Assembly: GCF_036965045.1 (NCBI RefSeq)
Contig: NZ_JBALOV010000011.1
Span: 1 to 64,000, forward strand
DNA from: Ferdinandcohnia sp036965045
GTDB lineage: Bacteria; Bacillota; Bacilli; Bacillales; Bacillaceae_L
DNA: 64,000 bases
Reading direction: 5' to 3'
Part shown: positions 1 through 8,665 of the stretch, one piece after another
Position numbering within the stretch: the stretch's first letter is position 1
How the letters are laid out: each line of letters opens with the position of its first letter
Translations under genes and position numbers: made by a program
Notes under the pieces: generated by a model
What the model was told of the DNA's origin: nothing
Databases searched by the model: none
What the model saw: only the letters and a program-made list of their open reading frames with translations

Positions 1-172
1 GTATATACATAATGTACATAAATATCATTCTATAAAATTAGGTTGTATAGATGATTGATTTTTAGTAAAAAACATATTAAGATTATGATTAGGTTTTTTA
101 AAACTACCTAAAAATGGAATTTTAATTCCATAACTTGAGTACTCCGCGGTCTTAAAACAGGGAGGTATTTTG
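1..172. other. Upstream region of LTA synthase gene, no gene seen
   Basis: AT-rich stretch with no convincing coding region; the open frame on the minus strand has no ribosome site and runs into the LTA synthase gene. A perfect inverted repeat with 8-bp arms (ATGGAATT, loop TT, AATTCCAT) lies at 114-131 and could be an operator. A GGAGG ribosome site is at 161-165. Confidence 0.4.
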
Positions 173-2071
173 ATGATTAGATCATCAACATTATCCAAAT
201 CAAAGTTCATCTTTTTAGCTGCTTTAATGCTTTGGATAAAAACATATATCGTATATAAAACTAGCTTTGATATTAAAATAGAAAACTTGATGCAAGAGTT
301 TATTTTACTCATTAATCCATTAAGTTTTTTATTGCTGTTCTTTGGTATTTCCTTTTTTATTAAGGAAAAACATCGAAACAAATTTATTATATTTGCTAGT
401 TTTATTTCCTCGTTTGTTTTGTTTGCCAATGTTGTATTTTACCGATTTTTCAATGATTTTTTAACACTTCCCGTTCTCTTCCAAACAAGTAATATGGGGG
501 ATTTAGGTACGAGTATCACTGGGAACTTGAAATTTACAGACCCACTCATGTTCATCGACGTGGTTATCCTGATTTTAATAACAAAATATAAACCAAGTTT
601 TTCTGTGGCTGAAGAAATTACGAAGAAGGAAAGACGATCCTATTTTATTCTAGTTGCGGCAGTGTTCTTTTTTAATCTTGGATTAGCTGAAGCACAGCGG
701 CCACAATTATTAACAAGGACATTTGACCGTGAAATGTTAGTGAAGAACATTGGGACATACAATTATCAAATTTATGATATCGTCCTTCAATCGAAATCTT
801 CTGCACAACGAGCTTTAGCCGACAGCAGTTCATTTATCGAAATAGAAAACTATTTAAAAGCAAATCAAAAGGACCCAAGTGAAAAATTTGGCATTGCCGA
901 AGGAAAAAATGTCGTTATTATCTCAATGGAATCTCTTCAAAACTTTGTCATTAATGAAACCATTGACGGCGAAGAAATTACTCCATTCTTGAATGACTTA
1001 ATAAATGAAAGCTATTACTTTGACAATTTTTATCATCAAACAGGTCAAGGCAAAACATCAGATTCCGAGTTTTTGTTAGAAAATTCACTTTATCCACTTG
1101 GACGTGGGGCTGTATTCTTTACACACGCTAACAATGAATTTACAGCAACACCTGAATTTATTAAAGACTATGGCTACTATTCATCGGTTTTCCATGCAAA
1201 TAATAAAACGTTCTGGAATCGTGAAATCATGTATGATTCCTTAGGATATGACAAATTTTTTGACGTTGAAAGCTATCATGTAACTGAAGAAAACTCCATT
1301 GGATGGGGATTAAAGGATAAAGATTTCTTCGAACAATCGATTGATCTTTTAAAAACTCAGCCACAGCCGTATTATTCGAAATTTATTACATTAACAAACC
1401 ATTTCCCATTTGAACTTGAAGAAGCAGATCGAATGGTAAATGAATTTGATTCCAATTCTAGAACCTTGAATAGTTACTTCCCGACTGTTCGCTATATGGA
1501 TGAGGCAATCAAGCACTTTTTCGAGCGACTCAAAGAAGAAGGAATGTATGAAAATACAATCTTTGTCCTATACGGAGACCATTATGGAATTTCGGAAAAT
1601 CATAATAGAGCAATGGCACAGTTTTTAGGAAAAGAGGAAATTACACCATTTGATTCAATCCAACTACAAAAGGTTCCTTTAATCATTCACATTCCAGGTG
1701 TGACCGATCAGAATCCAGAAACGGTTTCTAATGTAGCGGGACAAATTGATTTAAAACCAACGATTCTAAGTTTATTAGGGATGGATATACAAAACGATGT
1801 CCATTTCGGCAGTGATCTATTTTCAAAGGATAGGTTCCCATTTGTTGTTTTAAGAGATGGTAGCTTTATTACCGAAGATTACATTTTTACAAAAAATGCC
1901 TGCTATGATAAAGCAACTGGTGAGGAAACAGAAACCAGTTTCTGTGAACAGTTCACAGAAAAAGCGGGATTTGAATTAGACTACTCTGATGAAATTGTGT
2001 ATGGAGATCTTCTCCGCTTTTATAATGGAACATCTTATAGTGAACCAGTGTCTGGAGAGTATGCAGAATAA
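173..2071 (+). CDS. yqgS: LTA synthase family protein (YqgS-like)
   Basis: Membrane-anchored glycerolphosphate transferase of the LtaS family, which polymerises glycerol phosphate from phosphatidylglycerol onto a lipid anchor outside the cell. Residues 1 to about 200 hold the usual five hydrophobic segments. The rest is an extracellular sulfatase-like domain. The signature FYHQTGQGKTSDSEF surrounds the nucleophilic Thr, and the late motif YGDHYG carries metal ligands. At 632 residues it has normal length. ATG 173 is chosen because GGAGG lies 7 bases upstream; the TTG at 170 is too close. Position next to yqgT and yqgU homologues matches B. subtilis yqgS rather than ltaS itself. It could act as the primer enzyme or as an auxiliary synthase. 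Confidence 0.9.
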   Translation: MIRSSTLSKSKFIFLAALMLWIKTYIVYKTSFDIKIENLMQEFILLINPLSFLLLFFGISFFIKEKHRNKFIIFASFISSFVLFANVVFYRFFNDFLTLPVLFQTSNMGDLGTSITGNLKFTDPLMFIDVVILILITKYKPSFSVAEEITKKERRSYFILVAAVFFFNLGLAEAQRPQLLTRTFDREMLVKNIGTYNYQIYDIVLQSKSSAQRALADSSSFIEIENYLKANQKDPSEKFGIAEGKNVVIISMESLQNFVINETIDGEEITPFLNDLINESYYFDNFYHQTGQGKTSDSEFLLENSLYPLGRGAVFFTHANNEFTATPEFIKDYGYYSSVFHANNKTFWNREIMYDSLGYDKFFDVESYHVTEENSIGWGLKDKDFFEQSIDLLKTQPQPYYSKFITLTNHFPFELEEADRMVNEFDSNSRTLNSYFPTVRYMDEAIKHFFERLKEEGMYENTIFVLYGDHYGISENHNRAMAQFLGKEEITPFDSIQLQKVPLIIHIPGVTDQNPETVSNVAGQIDLKPTILSLLGMDIQNDVHFGSDLFSKDRFPFVVLRDGSFITEDYIFTKNACYDKATGEETETSFCEQFTEKAGFELDYSDEIVYGDLLRFYNGTSYSEPVSGEYAE

Positions 2072-2077
2072 CAAATC

Positions 2078-2111
2078 GAAGCCTTAACCTACGAACGGTC
2101 AAGGCTTTTCC
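2078..2111 (+). terminator. Intrinsic terminator after yqgS
   Basis: GAAGCCTT at 2078-2085 pairs with AAGGCTTTTC at 2101-2110, with ACC/GGT extending the stem inward; a short T-rich tail follows. Confidence 0.6.
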
Positions 2112-2175
2112 TATGGCATGAAGGACGTACCTTTCCTCATAAACTTATAGGAGAAGGGAATAAGGAGGTTATTTG

Positions 2176-3369
2176 GTGAAGGTAAGAGTCCGACCAGGGG
2201 ATACGCTTTGGTATTATAGTCAAATGTTCGCCATCCCTATACATTTACTCATTGACTCCAATTTACATGTGAATAGTAACAATCTACAAATAGGAGCCAT
2301 CGTAAATATACCAGGCTTTATTTTAAAGCCACATACAATTGTTTCTGGTGATACAATATGGAAACTTGCAAAATCAAGAACGCTTGTGGCAGATGCATTA
2401 TTTTTAGTAAACCCGGGCATTGATGCAGAAACTCTACAAGTCGGTCAAATCATTCATTTACCAGAGAGAGTTGTGAAACCGATCGTTAATGGAGATCGAA
2501 ACTATGATTATGTAGATATGATTAACGATATTCATGAATTACAATCGATTTATCCGTTTCTTCAAACACAATCGATTGGAAAAAGTGTATTAGGAAAAGA
2601 ACTATTTGAATTGCGAATAGGGAGTGGAACAAAAAGAGTCCATTGGAACGGATCTTTTCATGCGAATGAATGGATTACAACAAATGTGATCATGACTTTT
2701 TTAAATGAGTATTTACTTGCACTAACAAATCTTGCGCCAATTCGTGGGTTTTATGTGGAACCACTCTATTTAGAAGCATACCTATCGATTGTCCCCATGG
2801 TTAATCCAGATGGAGTTGATTTAGTCCTCCATGGTCCTCCAGAACAGGAACCATATAAACAGGAAGTTGTCAAAAAAAACAATGGCAGCCTTGATTTCAA
2901 AGACTGGAAAGCGAATATTAGAGGTGTTGACTTAAATAATCAATTCCCAGCCAACTGGGAAATCGAAAAGGAACGTAAGGAACCTAAAGCGCCTGCACCA
3001 CGTGACTATCCTGGTGATGCCCCGTTAACTGAGCCTGAGGTTATCGCAATTGAAAAATTAACACGGTCCTCTAATTTTTCACGTGTGTTAGCCTTCCATA
3101 CACAAGGAGAGGTTATTTATTGGGGCTATGAAGGACTAGAGCCACCTGAAGCCGAAACACTGGTAAAGGAATTCTCAAGAGTTTCAGGCTACGAGGAAAT
3201 TCGTTTCGTTGATAGCCATGCAGGCTTTAAGGATTGGTTTATTCAAGAGTGGAGGCGACCTGGGTTTACATTTGAATTAGGAAAAGGGGTCAATCCATTG
3301 CCGATTTCACAATTTGAAGAAATTTATCAGGAAACCCTAGGGGCTTTTTTGGCGTCATTGTATATGTGA
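2176..3369 (+). CDS. yqgT: LysM-M14 gamma-D-glutamyl-L-diamino acid endopeptidase (YqgT-like)
   Basis: Predicted zinc carboxypeptidase of family M14 that cleaves the gamma-D-Glu-diaminopimelate bond in peptidoglycan peptides, like endopeptidase I of Lysinibacillus sphaericus. Two LysM repeats occupy about residues 1-100 (VRPGDTLWYYSQMF and IVSGDTIWKLAKS). The M14 domain follows, with zinc ligands in SFHANEW and AFHTQGEV and the general base Glu in FTFELGKG. No signal peptide is visible, as in spore-former homologues active in the mother cell or spore. GTG 2176 lies 7 bases after AAGGAGG; TTG 2173 is an alternative. Its position between yqgS and yqgU is conserved in Bacillus. Confidence 0.88.
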   Translation: MKVRVRPGDTLWYYSQMFAIPIHLLIDSNLHVNSNNLQIGAIVNIPGFILKPHTIVSGDTIWKLAKSRTLVADALFLVNPGIDAETLQVGQIIHLPERVVKPIVNGDRNYDYVDMINDIHELQSIYPFLQTQSIGKSVLGKELFELRIGSGTKRVHWNGSFHANEWITTNVIMTFLNEYLLALTNLAPIRGFYVEPLYLEAYLSIVPMVNPDGVDLVLHGPPEQEPYKQEVVKKNNGSLDFKDWKANIRGVDLNNQFPANWEIEKERKEPKAPAPRDYPGDAPLTEPEVIAIEKLTRSSNFSRVLAFHTQGEVIYWGYEGLEPPEAETLVKEFSRVSGYEEIRFVDSHAGFKDWFIQEWRRPGFTFELGKGVNPLPISQFEEIYQETLGAFLASLYM

Positions 3370-3383
3370 AAGTGGTTTATGAA

Positions 3384-3413
3384 AAAGTCGAGAAATCATC
3401 GGCTTTTTTTCTT
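3384..3413 (+). terminator. Intrinsic terminator after yqgT
   Basis: AAGTCGA and TCGGCTT form a short stem, with one G-T pair, followed by a run of T residues. Confidence 0.6.
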
Positions 3414-3521
3414 GCTTTGAAACTTTTTACCATGCATAATCGTATTATCTGTTAAGGGAAACAATAGTAAATAAAAGATGACAGTTGAATAAGGGAATTT
3501 CATAAAGAGGTGATTTTCGAG

Positions 3522-4652
3522 TTGGTGAGAAAATGGATGTACTTTTTCATGTTTCTGTTTCTACTGGCTGGCTGTAACTCTCATCAACCGTTTGAAATAA
3601 GTGATGCGCCAAAGAGTAGTAATAAGAACGTTTCGAAGGGCCGTGTGCCAGCTGAATTTTTGGGGGAGAACAAAAAATTGCAGCCACTTGACCTTCAAGG
3701 GGAAAATTTTAATAGTGTGGGCGACTGGTATGATGATGAAAGTATTCTTTTTGTAATTGATGACAACGGGATTTCGAAGATATATAGGTACAATCTGTTT
3801 ACAGGTGAAAAGCAGTTGTTCCTGGAAACCTCAGCTCCGGTACTAACCATGAAGGCAAATGAAGACCATTCCTTGTTTTTAATACATACATCCAATTCAC
3901 AAAATCAGGCGAAGGTAACAGCTGTCGATAAAACTGGCACTGTACAATATGAATGGACAGCCGATTCGTTTGATTTATTTTATAGCTGGAATCCGTACAA
4001 TACAAAACAGGTATTCGTGACTTCGTTTTTAGAGGATTGGTCCTTTCAAACCCATTTGCTAGATATAAAGGAGCAGAGGTCAACTAAATATGAGGTATTC
4101 CAACCGTTTATTCAATGGATTAATTCGAACACCATATCCTATTTAAAATGGGATCAAAACGCACTTGATTTCTTTGCACCGCTTTATTCGTATCATTTAA
4201 ATACGAAAACAGAAGGACTTTTATTCGAGGACATTATTTCTTTTGTAGCCTATAAGGATTTACTAATTACGTATGAATTAGTTCAAGACGGTGATTCGGA
4301 AGCAAAGATAGGTTTTTATGACCCTGAAAAAAACAAACAGCTTCATGAATATAAAATGCCGCTATTGAGTGACTATTCAAAGTGGTATATTCCATCAGCT
4401 GACTATGTAGCTGCTCAAAAGAAATTTTATTCGTTTAAACCATATTCAACGGGAGCGTTGGACACATATGGGGAAAAATTTGAGCTTGTTTCCTATGATA
4501 TGAGCACGGGGAAAGAAGAAGTTATACTTGAAAAGGTGGACGATCAACCACTTAATTTCTCTCCAAATGGGTTCCTATGTTTATACGGATTTCAATTTGA
4601 AAAGATAATTGATTTAAAAACGAAGACCATTGAGGATCTTGTCCTATACTAG
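3522..4652 (+). CDS. yqgU: YqgU-like lipoprotein
   Basis: Predicted exported lipoprotein of unknown function. The N-terminus has a hydrophobic segment ending in the lipobox LLAGC, so Cys would be lipid-modified and the protein held on the outer face of the membrane. The remaining ~350 residues are rich in short beta segments, consistent with a beta-propeller-like fold as predicted for YqgU. AAAGAGGTGAT at 3504-3513 favours TTG 3522 (GTG 3525 also possible). GTG 3510 lies inside the ribosome site. The gene stands alone between terminators. Assignment rests on gene order, length and lipobox, not on a known reaction. Confidence 0.75.
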   Translation: MVRKWMYFFMFLFLLAGCNSHQPFEISDAPKSSNKNVSKGRVPAEFLGENKKLQPLDLQGENFNSVGDWYDDESILFVIDDNGISKIYRYNLFTGEKQLFLETSAPVLTMKANEDHSLFLIHTSNSQNQAKVTAVDKTGTVQYEWTADSFDLFYSWNPYNTKQVFVTSFLEDWSFQTHLLDIKEQRSTKYEVFQPFIQWINSNTISYLKWDQNALDFFAPLYSYHLNTKTEGLLFEDIISFVAYKDLLITYELVQDGDSEAKIGFYDPEKNKQLHEYKMPLLSDYSKWYIPSADYVAAQKKFYSFKPYSTGALDTYGEKFELVSYDMSTGKEEVILEKVDDQPLNFSPNGFLCLYGFQFEKIIDLKTKTIEDLVLY

Positions 4653-4659
4653 ACCAATG

Positions 4660-4692
4660 AAAAAAGCCATCAGACCGATGGCTTTTAAAATT
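4660..4692. terminator. Bidirectional terminator between yqgU and yqgW
   Basis: AAAAAGCCATC and GATGGCTTTT form an 11-bp stem with A and T tracts on both sides, so it can serve the two convergent genes. Confidence 0.8.
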
Positions 4693-4699
4693 TTTTGTA

Positions 4700-4873
4700 T
4701 TAGTGTGCTGTTGGGAAACCGTCTTTCCAGATTGTCATGATTGTGAACCAGCCTAATACTAAAAAGATTCCAGTTGAAAACAATAAGGCTAGAATGTTTT
4801 TATCACGTAATGAACGAATAATACCAAATGCAGCTAAAATTACGATTAACGAAAAGATAATCATTAGACCCAT
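4700..4873 (-). CDS. yqgW: YqgW-like small membrane protein (DUF2759)
   Basis: A 57-residue protein with two hydrophobic segments (about residues 2-19 and 27-48) separated by a basic turn RSLRDKN. It begins MGLMIIFSL and ends KDGFPTAH. A GGGGG ribosome site precedes the ATG on the minus strand. Size, topology and position between yqgU and yqgX match B. subtilis YqgW (DUF2759). Function is unknown. Confidence 0.8.
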   Translation of the reverse strand: MGLMIIFSLIVILAAFGIIRSLRDKNILALLFSTGIFLVLGWFTIMTIWKDGFPTAH

Positions 4874-5174
4874 GTGACTTACCCCCCTGCTATAATCATT
4901 GATTCATTTTAAAAGTAGCCTTTTATTTAATCATTACTATTTTCCCCATAGCAAGAATATTTACAACATCACCTTACAGAAATGTTGTTACAAAAGGCTG
5001 AAAACCCTTTATGTAAAAGAAATAGATAGATTCAATCTATATTCTAAACGTTTTCTTTCGTTTTGTCGAGGAGGAAAAAGTGACACTTTCAAGACAATTA
5101 AATGATTGAAGCGCTTTTTCGTTTGCAGACGATAGTGTAAAATAAACAGTAGACTAACAAGCAACGGAGGGAAA
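4874..5174. other. Divergent intergenic region yqgW/yqgX
   Basis: About 300 bases holding the divergent promoters of yqgW and yqgX. A 68-codon open frame at 4899-5105 has no ribosome site and a low-complexity translation, so I do not call it. No clear RNA gene or repeat is seen. Confidence 0.4.
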
Positions 5175-5813
5175 ATGATGAAATGGCAAAGGATTCCGCT
5201 AGGAGCCTTACAAACAAATGCATACATACTCGCAAATTCAAAGAAAGAATGTGTCATCTTTGATCCGGGTGGAGATGGACAAAAGTTAAAACTCACTTTA
5301 AGACAGCAGGGGTTAACGCCAATAGCGATACTTTTAACACATGCTCATTTTGATCATATCGGTGCCATTGATGATTGTTTAGAGCAATGGAATATTCCCG
5401 TGTTTATCCATGAGAAAGAGAAAAATTGGTTGAAGGACCCTGCGTTAAATGGTTCGGCATATTTTATTCCCGGAAAAGAAATCCTGTCAAAAGTAAATCC
5501 AACGATTCTTCCTAAAGAAGGAGAATTTTCAGTTGGTGACTTTTCATTCGACCTATTTTATACACCAGGACACTCGCCAGGAAGTGTTTCATACTATTGT
5601 AAAGCGCTTGGGGTTGTTTTTTCAGGAGATGCTTTATTCCAGGGAAGTATCGGTAGAACAGACCTTCCTGGCGGGAGCCATGAGGTATTACTTGGCAGCA
5701 TTCATAAAAAACTGCTTACTTTACCAGAAGATACAATTGTCCTGTCAGGACATGGCCCTGAAACAACCATCGAAGCCGAAATGGACTCAAACCCTTTTTT
5801 AAATGGTTTCTAA
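5175..5813 (+). CDS. yqgX: Metallo-beta-lactamase-fold hydrolase (YqgX, glyoxalase II-like)
   Basis: Cytosolic metallohydrolase of the glyoxalase II-like branch. The binuclear metal motif THAHFDH lies near residue 57, and further ligands occur in TPGHSPGS and in the late Asp and His (FSGDALF, VLSGHGPET). At 212 residues it has the length of B. subtilis YqgX, for which bacillithiol-dependent glyoxalase activity has been proposed. GGAGGG lies 4 bases before ATG 5175; ATG 5178 is equally possible. It is a single gene ended by a strong terminator. Substrate cannot be read from the sequence. Confidence 0.85.
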   Translation: MMKWQRIPLGALQTNAYILANSKKECVIFDPGGDGQKLKLTLRQQGLTPIAILLTHAHFDHIGAIDDCLEQWNIPVFIHEKEKNWLKDPALNGSAYFIPGKEILSKVNPTILPKEGEFSVGDFSFDLFYTPGHSPGSVSYYCKALGVVFSGDALFQGSIGRTDLPGGSHEVLLGSIHKKLLTLPEDTIVLSGHGPETTIEAEMDSNPFLNGF

Positions 5814-5821
5814 CTTAAAAA

Positions 5822-5862
5822 ACAGAAAAGGCCTAACTCCGGGTGAGTTAGACCTTTTCTGG
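5822..5862 (+). terminator. Strong terminator after yqgX
   Basis: AGAAAAGGCCTAACTC pairs with GAGTTAGACCTTTTCT (one bulge), giving a long stem followed by GGGGGATGTTTTT. Confidence 0.75.
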
Positions 5863-5947
5863 GGGATGTTTTTGCACTAAGAATCCTTCTTAATGCGGCT
5901 TGAAATTTGGCTTTCGCCAAAACTTATATATCCGTATAATGGGAGGG

Positions 5948-5981
5948 ATATTGTAAGCTACTAAACTTACAATATTATAAT
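5948..5981 (+). promoter_or_regulatory. Inverted repeat next to -10 box, upstream of MidA-like gene
   Basis: Perfect 10-bp arms ATATTGTAAG (5948-5957) and CTTACAATAT (5966-5975) with an 8-base loop, directly followed by TATAAT at 5976-5981. The placement across a likely promoter suggests an operator; the regulator is unknown. Confidence 0.5.
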
Positions 5982-6023
5982 ATAAACACTGTGTCAATGG
6001 TGAAATTTAGCAAAGGTGAGCAC

Positions 6024-7142
6024 ATGCAGCACATACTAAAAAAACTAATTCAATCATCTCCAACTAACAAAATAACATATGAACAGTACATAAATACCGT
6101 ACTTTATCACGAAGAAAAAGGCTATTATATGAAAGACCAAGAAAAGGTAGGGAAAAAAGGAGATTTCATTACAACAAGCAATATTTCCACTATCTTCGGT
6201 AAACTATTTGCCACGATTTTTCATAAACTTATTTCGCTAGAAAACGTTTCTCCGTTCATCTGTGAAATTGGCGGAGGAAATGGTAGATTCGCAAAAGCGG
6301 TTCTGGACGAATTAAAGAATTCCTATACAGATACCTATCAAAAAATGACATATATCATGATTGAGACAAGTCCATACCATCAGCGCTTGCAGCAGGAGAT
6401 TCTCCCAATTGGTCAAAAGGTAATCCAGTTTCACAGTATAGATGCAGCCAAAAAGAAATTTCAAGTATTTAATGGTGTTCTTTTTTCAAATGAATTATTC
6501 GATGCGTTCCCAGTTAGGGTGATTGAAAAACAAGAAGACATTCTCTATGAGGTGAAAATCACGTTAACTAAGGATGAACAGCTATGTGAAATAGTTGAGC
6601 CTCTTACTGATGAGCGTATTTTACATTATTTGAATGGTAACAAAATCAATCTTGCTAATGGACAAAGATTCGAGGTTCCGCTTCAAATGCTTTCATATTT
6701 AGAGGAGTTAAGTGGCTTTCTTGGAAATTCGGTTGTTTTTACCGTTGATTACGGGTATACAAATGAGGAATGGATGGAACCTGCTAGAAGGAAGGGGAGC
6801 CTTCGCGGCTATTACAAACATCATTTAATGAACAATCCTCTTGAGCACCCAGGTGATATGGACCTTACTACCCATATTCATTTTGACACCGTTATTTCGA
6901 AGGGTAAAAAGTTGGGACTAGTGTTTGTAAAGAAATTAAGGCAGGATGAATTTTTAATAGCAGCGGGGATTCTGACCTTTTTGCAGGATAATTTTGACCC
7001 CAATCCCTTTTCAGATAAAAGTAAACAAAACCGTGCGATTCGGTCTCTCATTATGGATGGAGGAATGAGTGCTGCTTTTCATGTCCTAATCCAGGAAAAA
7101 GATATAAAAATAAATTGGGAAACGATCTTCCAAGACAACTAA
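6024..7142 (+). CDS. MidA/NDUFAF7-like SAM-dependent methyltransferase
   Basis: Class I SAM-dependent methyltransferase of the MidA/DUF185 family (NDUFAF7 relatives). Family features are the N-terminal ITYEQYINTVLYHEEKGYY, the DFITTSN motif, the SAM-binding loop ICEIGGGNGRFA near residue 85, and SNELFDAFPV further on. Mitochondrial NDUFAF7 methylates an arginine of a complex I subunit; the bacterial substrate is unknown. ATG 6024 follows AAAGGTGAG with good spacing; the upstream in-frame ATG codons (5991, 5997) have no ribosome site. It ends at a bidirectional terminator shared with the convergent yqgY homologue. Confidence 0.8.
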   Translation: MQHILKKLIQSSPTNKITYEQYINTVLYHEEKGYYMKDQEKVGKKGDFITTSNISTIFGKLFATIFHKLISLENVSPFICEIGGGNGRFAKAVLDELKNSYTDTYQKMTYIMIETSPYHQRLQQEILPIGQKVIQFHSIDAAKKKFQVFNGVLFSNELFDAFPVRVIEKQEDILYEVKITLTKDEQLCEIVEPLTDERILHYLNGNKINLANGQRFEVPLQMLSYLEELSGFLGNSVVFTVDYGYTNEEWMEPARRKGSLRGYYKHHLMNNPLEHPGDMDLTTHIHFDTVISKGKKLGLVFVKKLRQDEFLIAAGILTFLQDNFDPNPFSDKSKQNRAIRSLIMDGGMSAAFHVLIQEKDIKINWETIFQDN

Positions 7143-7171
7143 AAAAAGCGATGTTTCCATCGCTTTTTTTA
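7143..7171. terminator. Bidirectional terminator
   Basis: AAAAAAGCGATG and CATCGCTTTTTT form a perfect stem with loop TTTC, flanked by A and T tracts, between convergent genes. Confidence 0.85.
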
Positions 7172-7411
7172 GTGACCTCCGCCTAACGGCATCATAAATG
7201 TGGTGTAATAAGAGAAGGCACAGAAGAACACAGTTAAATATGCGCCAAACACGTAAATATACATTCTTTCAGTCAATTTTAAATAGCTTAAAAGGACGAA
7301 AAATCCGGTTTGTGCAAAGAAAATTAGTGCTAGAACATCCATACCACCAACGTAGAACATTACTGCAAAGATACCTGTCCAAAAACCTAAAACTCGGTAC
7401 ATACGTTCCAT
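7169..7411 (-). CDS. yqgY: YqgY-like small membrane protein (DUF2626)
   Basis: An 80-residue protein with three hydrophobic segments, beginning MERMYRVLGFW and ending MMPLGGGH, which matches the DUF2626/YqgY family. A GGGAGG ribosome site precedes the ATG on the minus strand. Function is unknown. The gene order yqgX-yqgY-comGA is conserved in Bacillus. The stop codon lies inside the shared terminator. Confidence 0.8.
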   Translation of the reverse strand: MERMYRVLGFWTGIFAVMFYVGGMDVLALIFFAQTGFFVLLSYLKLTERMYIYVFGAYLTVFFCAFSYYTTFMMPLGGGH

Positions 7412-7587
7412 ATGTATATTTCCCTCCCTTGTAAATGATCAAATGCGCATGGCGTATTTTTGCCCGAAAACTTTCATTTCAAATATCCTGGCATCCGCCT
7501 GAGGCATAAATTTTATTCAACTAAAGGTTGAATGAAATTTTCACTCACTGTTATTATTATAATGTAACGATTACATAAATGTAAACA

Positions 7588-8286
7588 TTACTTTGCGACA
7601 AATGCGTGATAACTACAAGAATTGCATCCTAGAATCATGTTTTCTGACTCTTCCAGCACGACATCGTCAAATAGTAAATCAAACATTCCTCGTAGGAACG
7701 CATGGTGCATACCACAAACCGCTTCAAAATTTTCTTGTGCAATTTCTTTAAAAGGGCAATTATTGATTTTCAAAAAGATTTTTGTCTTATCCTTATTATG
7801 GTCCAGATCTGGATAAAAACCCGCAACCGTTGATGCCTTTTTTAATATATCTAATCTTTGCTCGAAAGTAAGCTCGTGAATGGAAACAGGAATTTGATGA
7901 TTGACTAATTCTTCACCAAAACGTCTACCCGTTAGTTCAAGTGCTTGTTTTCCAACATCTCCGAGTGTCGCCATTGTTTCAATTGCAATCTTTGAAAGCA
8001 ACTGATAATCGCGAAATGGAAAATTAATTTGAATATGATCATTTGATAGTCGATAAAGACGACTTGGTCTGCCGCCTTTTCCGGTTTTCTTTGCTTCGGA
8101 AACAAGCATATTTACATCTTCAAGCTTTGTTAAATGAAGTCTGGCTACATTCGGATGAATCTCAAATTCTTCTGCGATTTCCTGTACGGTGACCTCTTCA
8201 TTTTGTTTAATAATATATTGATAAATATAATAACGTGTTGGATCTGCTAGTACATTTGTTATCTTTAGTGTTTGTTCCACCGTCAT
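7588..8286 (-). CDS. ArsR/SufR-like winged-helix regulator with Cys-rich C-terminus
   Basis: Transcription regulator with an N-terminal ArsR/DeoR-type winged helix (residues 5-85: LADPTRYYIYQYII, then VTVQEIAEEFEIHPNVARLHL). The C-terminal half has spaced cysteines (NNCPFKEI, EAVCGMHH, MILGCNSCSYH) like SufR-type iron-sulfur or metal-sensing regulators. AGGAG precedes ATG 8286 closely; GTG 8280 has better spacing and may be the true start. A perfect inverted repeat at 8342-8359 sits in its promoter region and could be an autoregulatory operator. The target genes are not in the window. Ligand assignment is inference from the cysteine pattern. Confidence 0.7.
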   Translation of the reverse strand: MTVEQTLKITNVLADPTRYYIYQYIIKQNEEVTVQEIAEEFEIHPNVARLHLTKLEDVNMLVSEAKKTGKGGRPSRLYRLSNDHIQINFPFRDYQLLSKIAIETMATLGDVGKQALELTGRRFGEELVNHQIPVSIHELTFEQRLDILKKASTVAGFYPDLDHNKDKTKIFLKINNCPFKEIAQENFEAVCGMHHAFLRGMFDLLFDDVVLEESENMILGCNSCSYHAFVAK

Positions 8287-8341
8287 CACTCCTTGCGACC
8301 CTGATATTACTTTCATTATAGTACAGGTAAATACCATCAAT

Positions 8342-8359
8342 AAGTGATATTTATCACTT
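8342..8359 (-). promoter_or_regulatory. Palindromic operator upstream of SufR-like gene
   Basis: AAGTGATA-TT-TATCACTT, a perfect inverted repeat with 8-bp arms, 55 bases upstream of the regulator start. Probable autoregulatory site. Confidence 0.5.
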
Positions 8360-8428
8360 GTTAAGAAAAGTTCAGAAATCTCATTGGAATTTTACAACAT
8401 GTTTAGCATACTTTTTATGCACGCTACA

Positions 8429-8520
8429 TATAATGTATTGATTCCTCCTAATGATAGATAAAAAATCTTTTAAATGCTTTTGAAAAATACAACCATCATG
8501 GCAGTGGTTGTATTTTTTAT
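8429..8520 (+). ncRNA. Candidate small RNA or comG leader with CCTCCT motif and terminator
   Basis: TATAAT at 8429-8434 is followed about 9 bases later by TTCCTCCTAAT and ends in a factor-independent terminator (AATACAACCA at 8486-8495, TGGTTGTATT at 8505-8514, then T residues). No reading frame lies between. The layout is that of a ~75-nt RNA with an anti-Shine-Dalgarno CCUCCU patch. The -35 region is poor, so it may instead be an attenuator in a comG leader. Confidence 0.3.
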
Positions 8521-8665
8521 TTTATACAATGAAGGTAGGCTGTTTATAGTATTTGATGTTCAAAAAATGTTCACAATTATTTTATGCAAAAAAAGAAGGA
8601 GATTGTAGATTTTTGTTGAAATAGGATACCTGCAAGAGAAAAATAAAATAAGGAGAGTGAAGTAT

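Noticed and set aside
25..429. Minus-strand open frame of 134 codons at the left edge
   Set aside because: Overlaps the well-supported LTA synthase gene, has no ribosome site and a low-complexity translation.
4899..5105. 68-codon plus-strand open frame
   Set aside because: Intergenic, AT-driven, no ribosome site and no recognisable domain; the region fits a promoter gap.
8520..8656. ComK boxes upstream of comGA
   Set aside because: AAAA and TTTT runs are present but I could not find a pair with the required spacing; in such AT-rich DNA the signal is not convincing.
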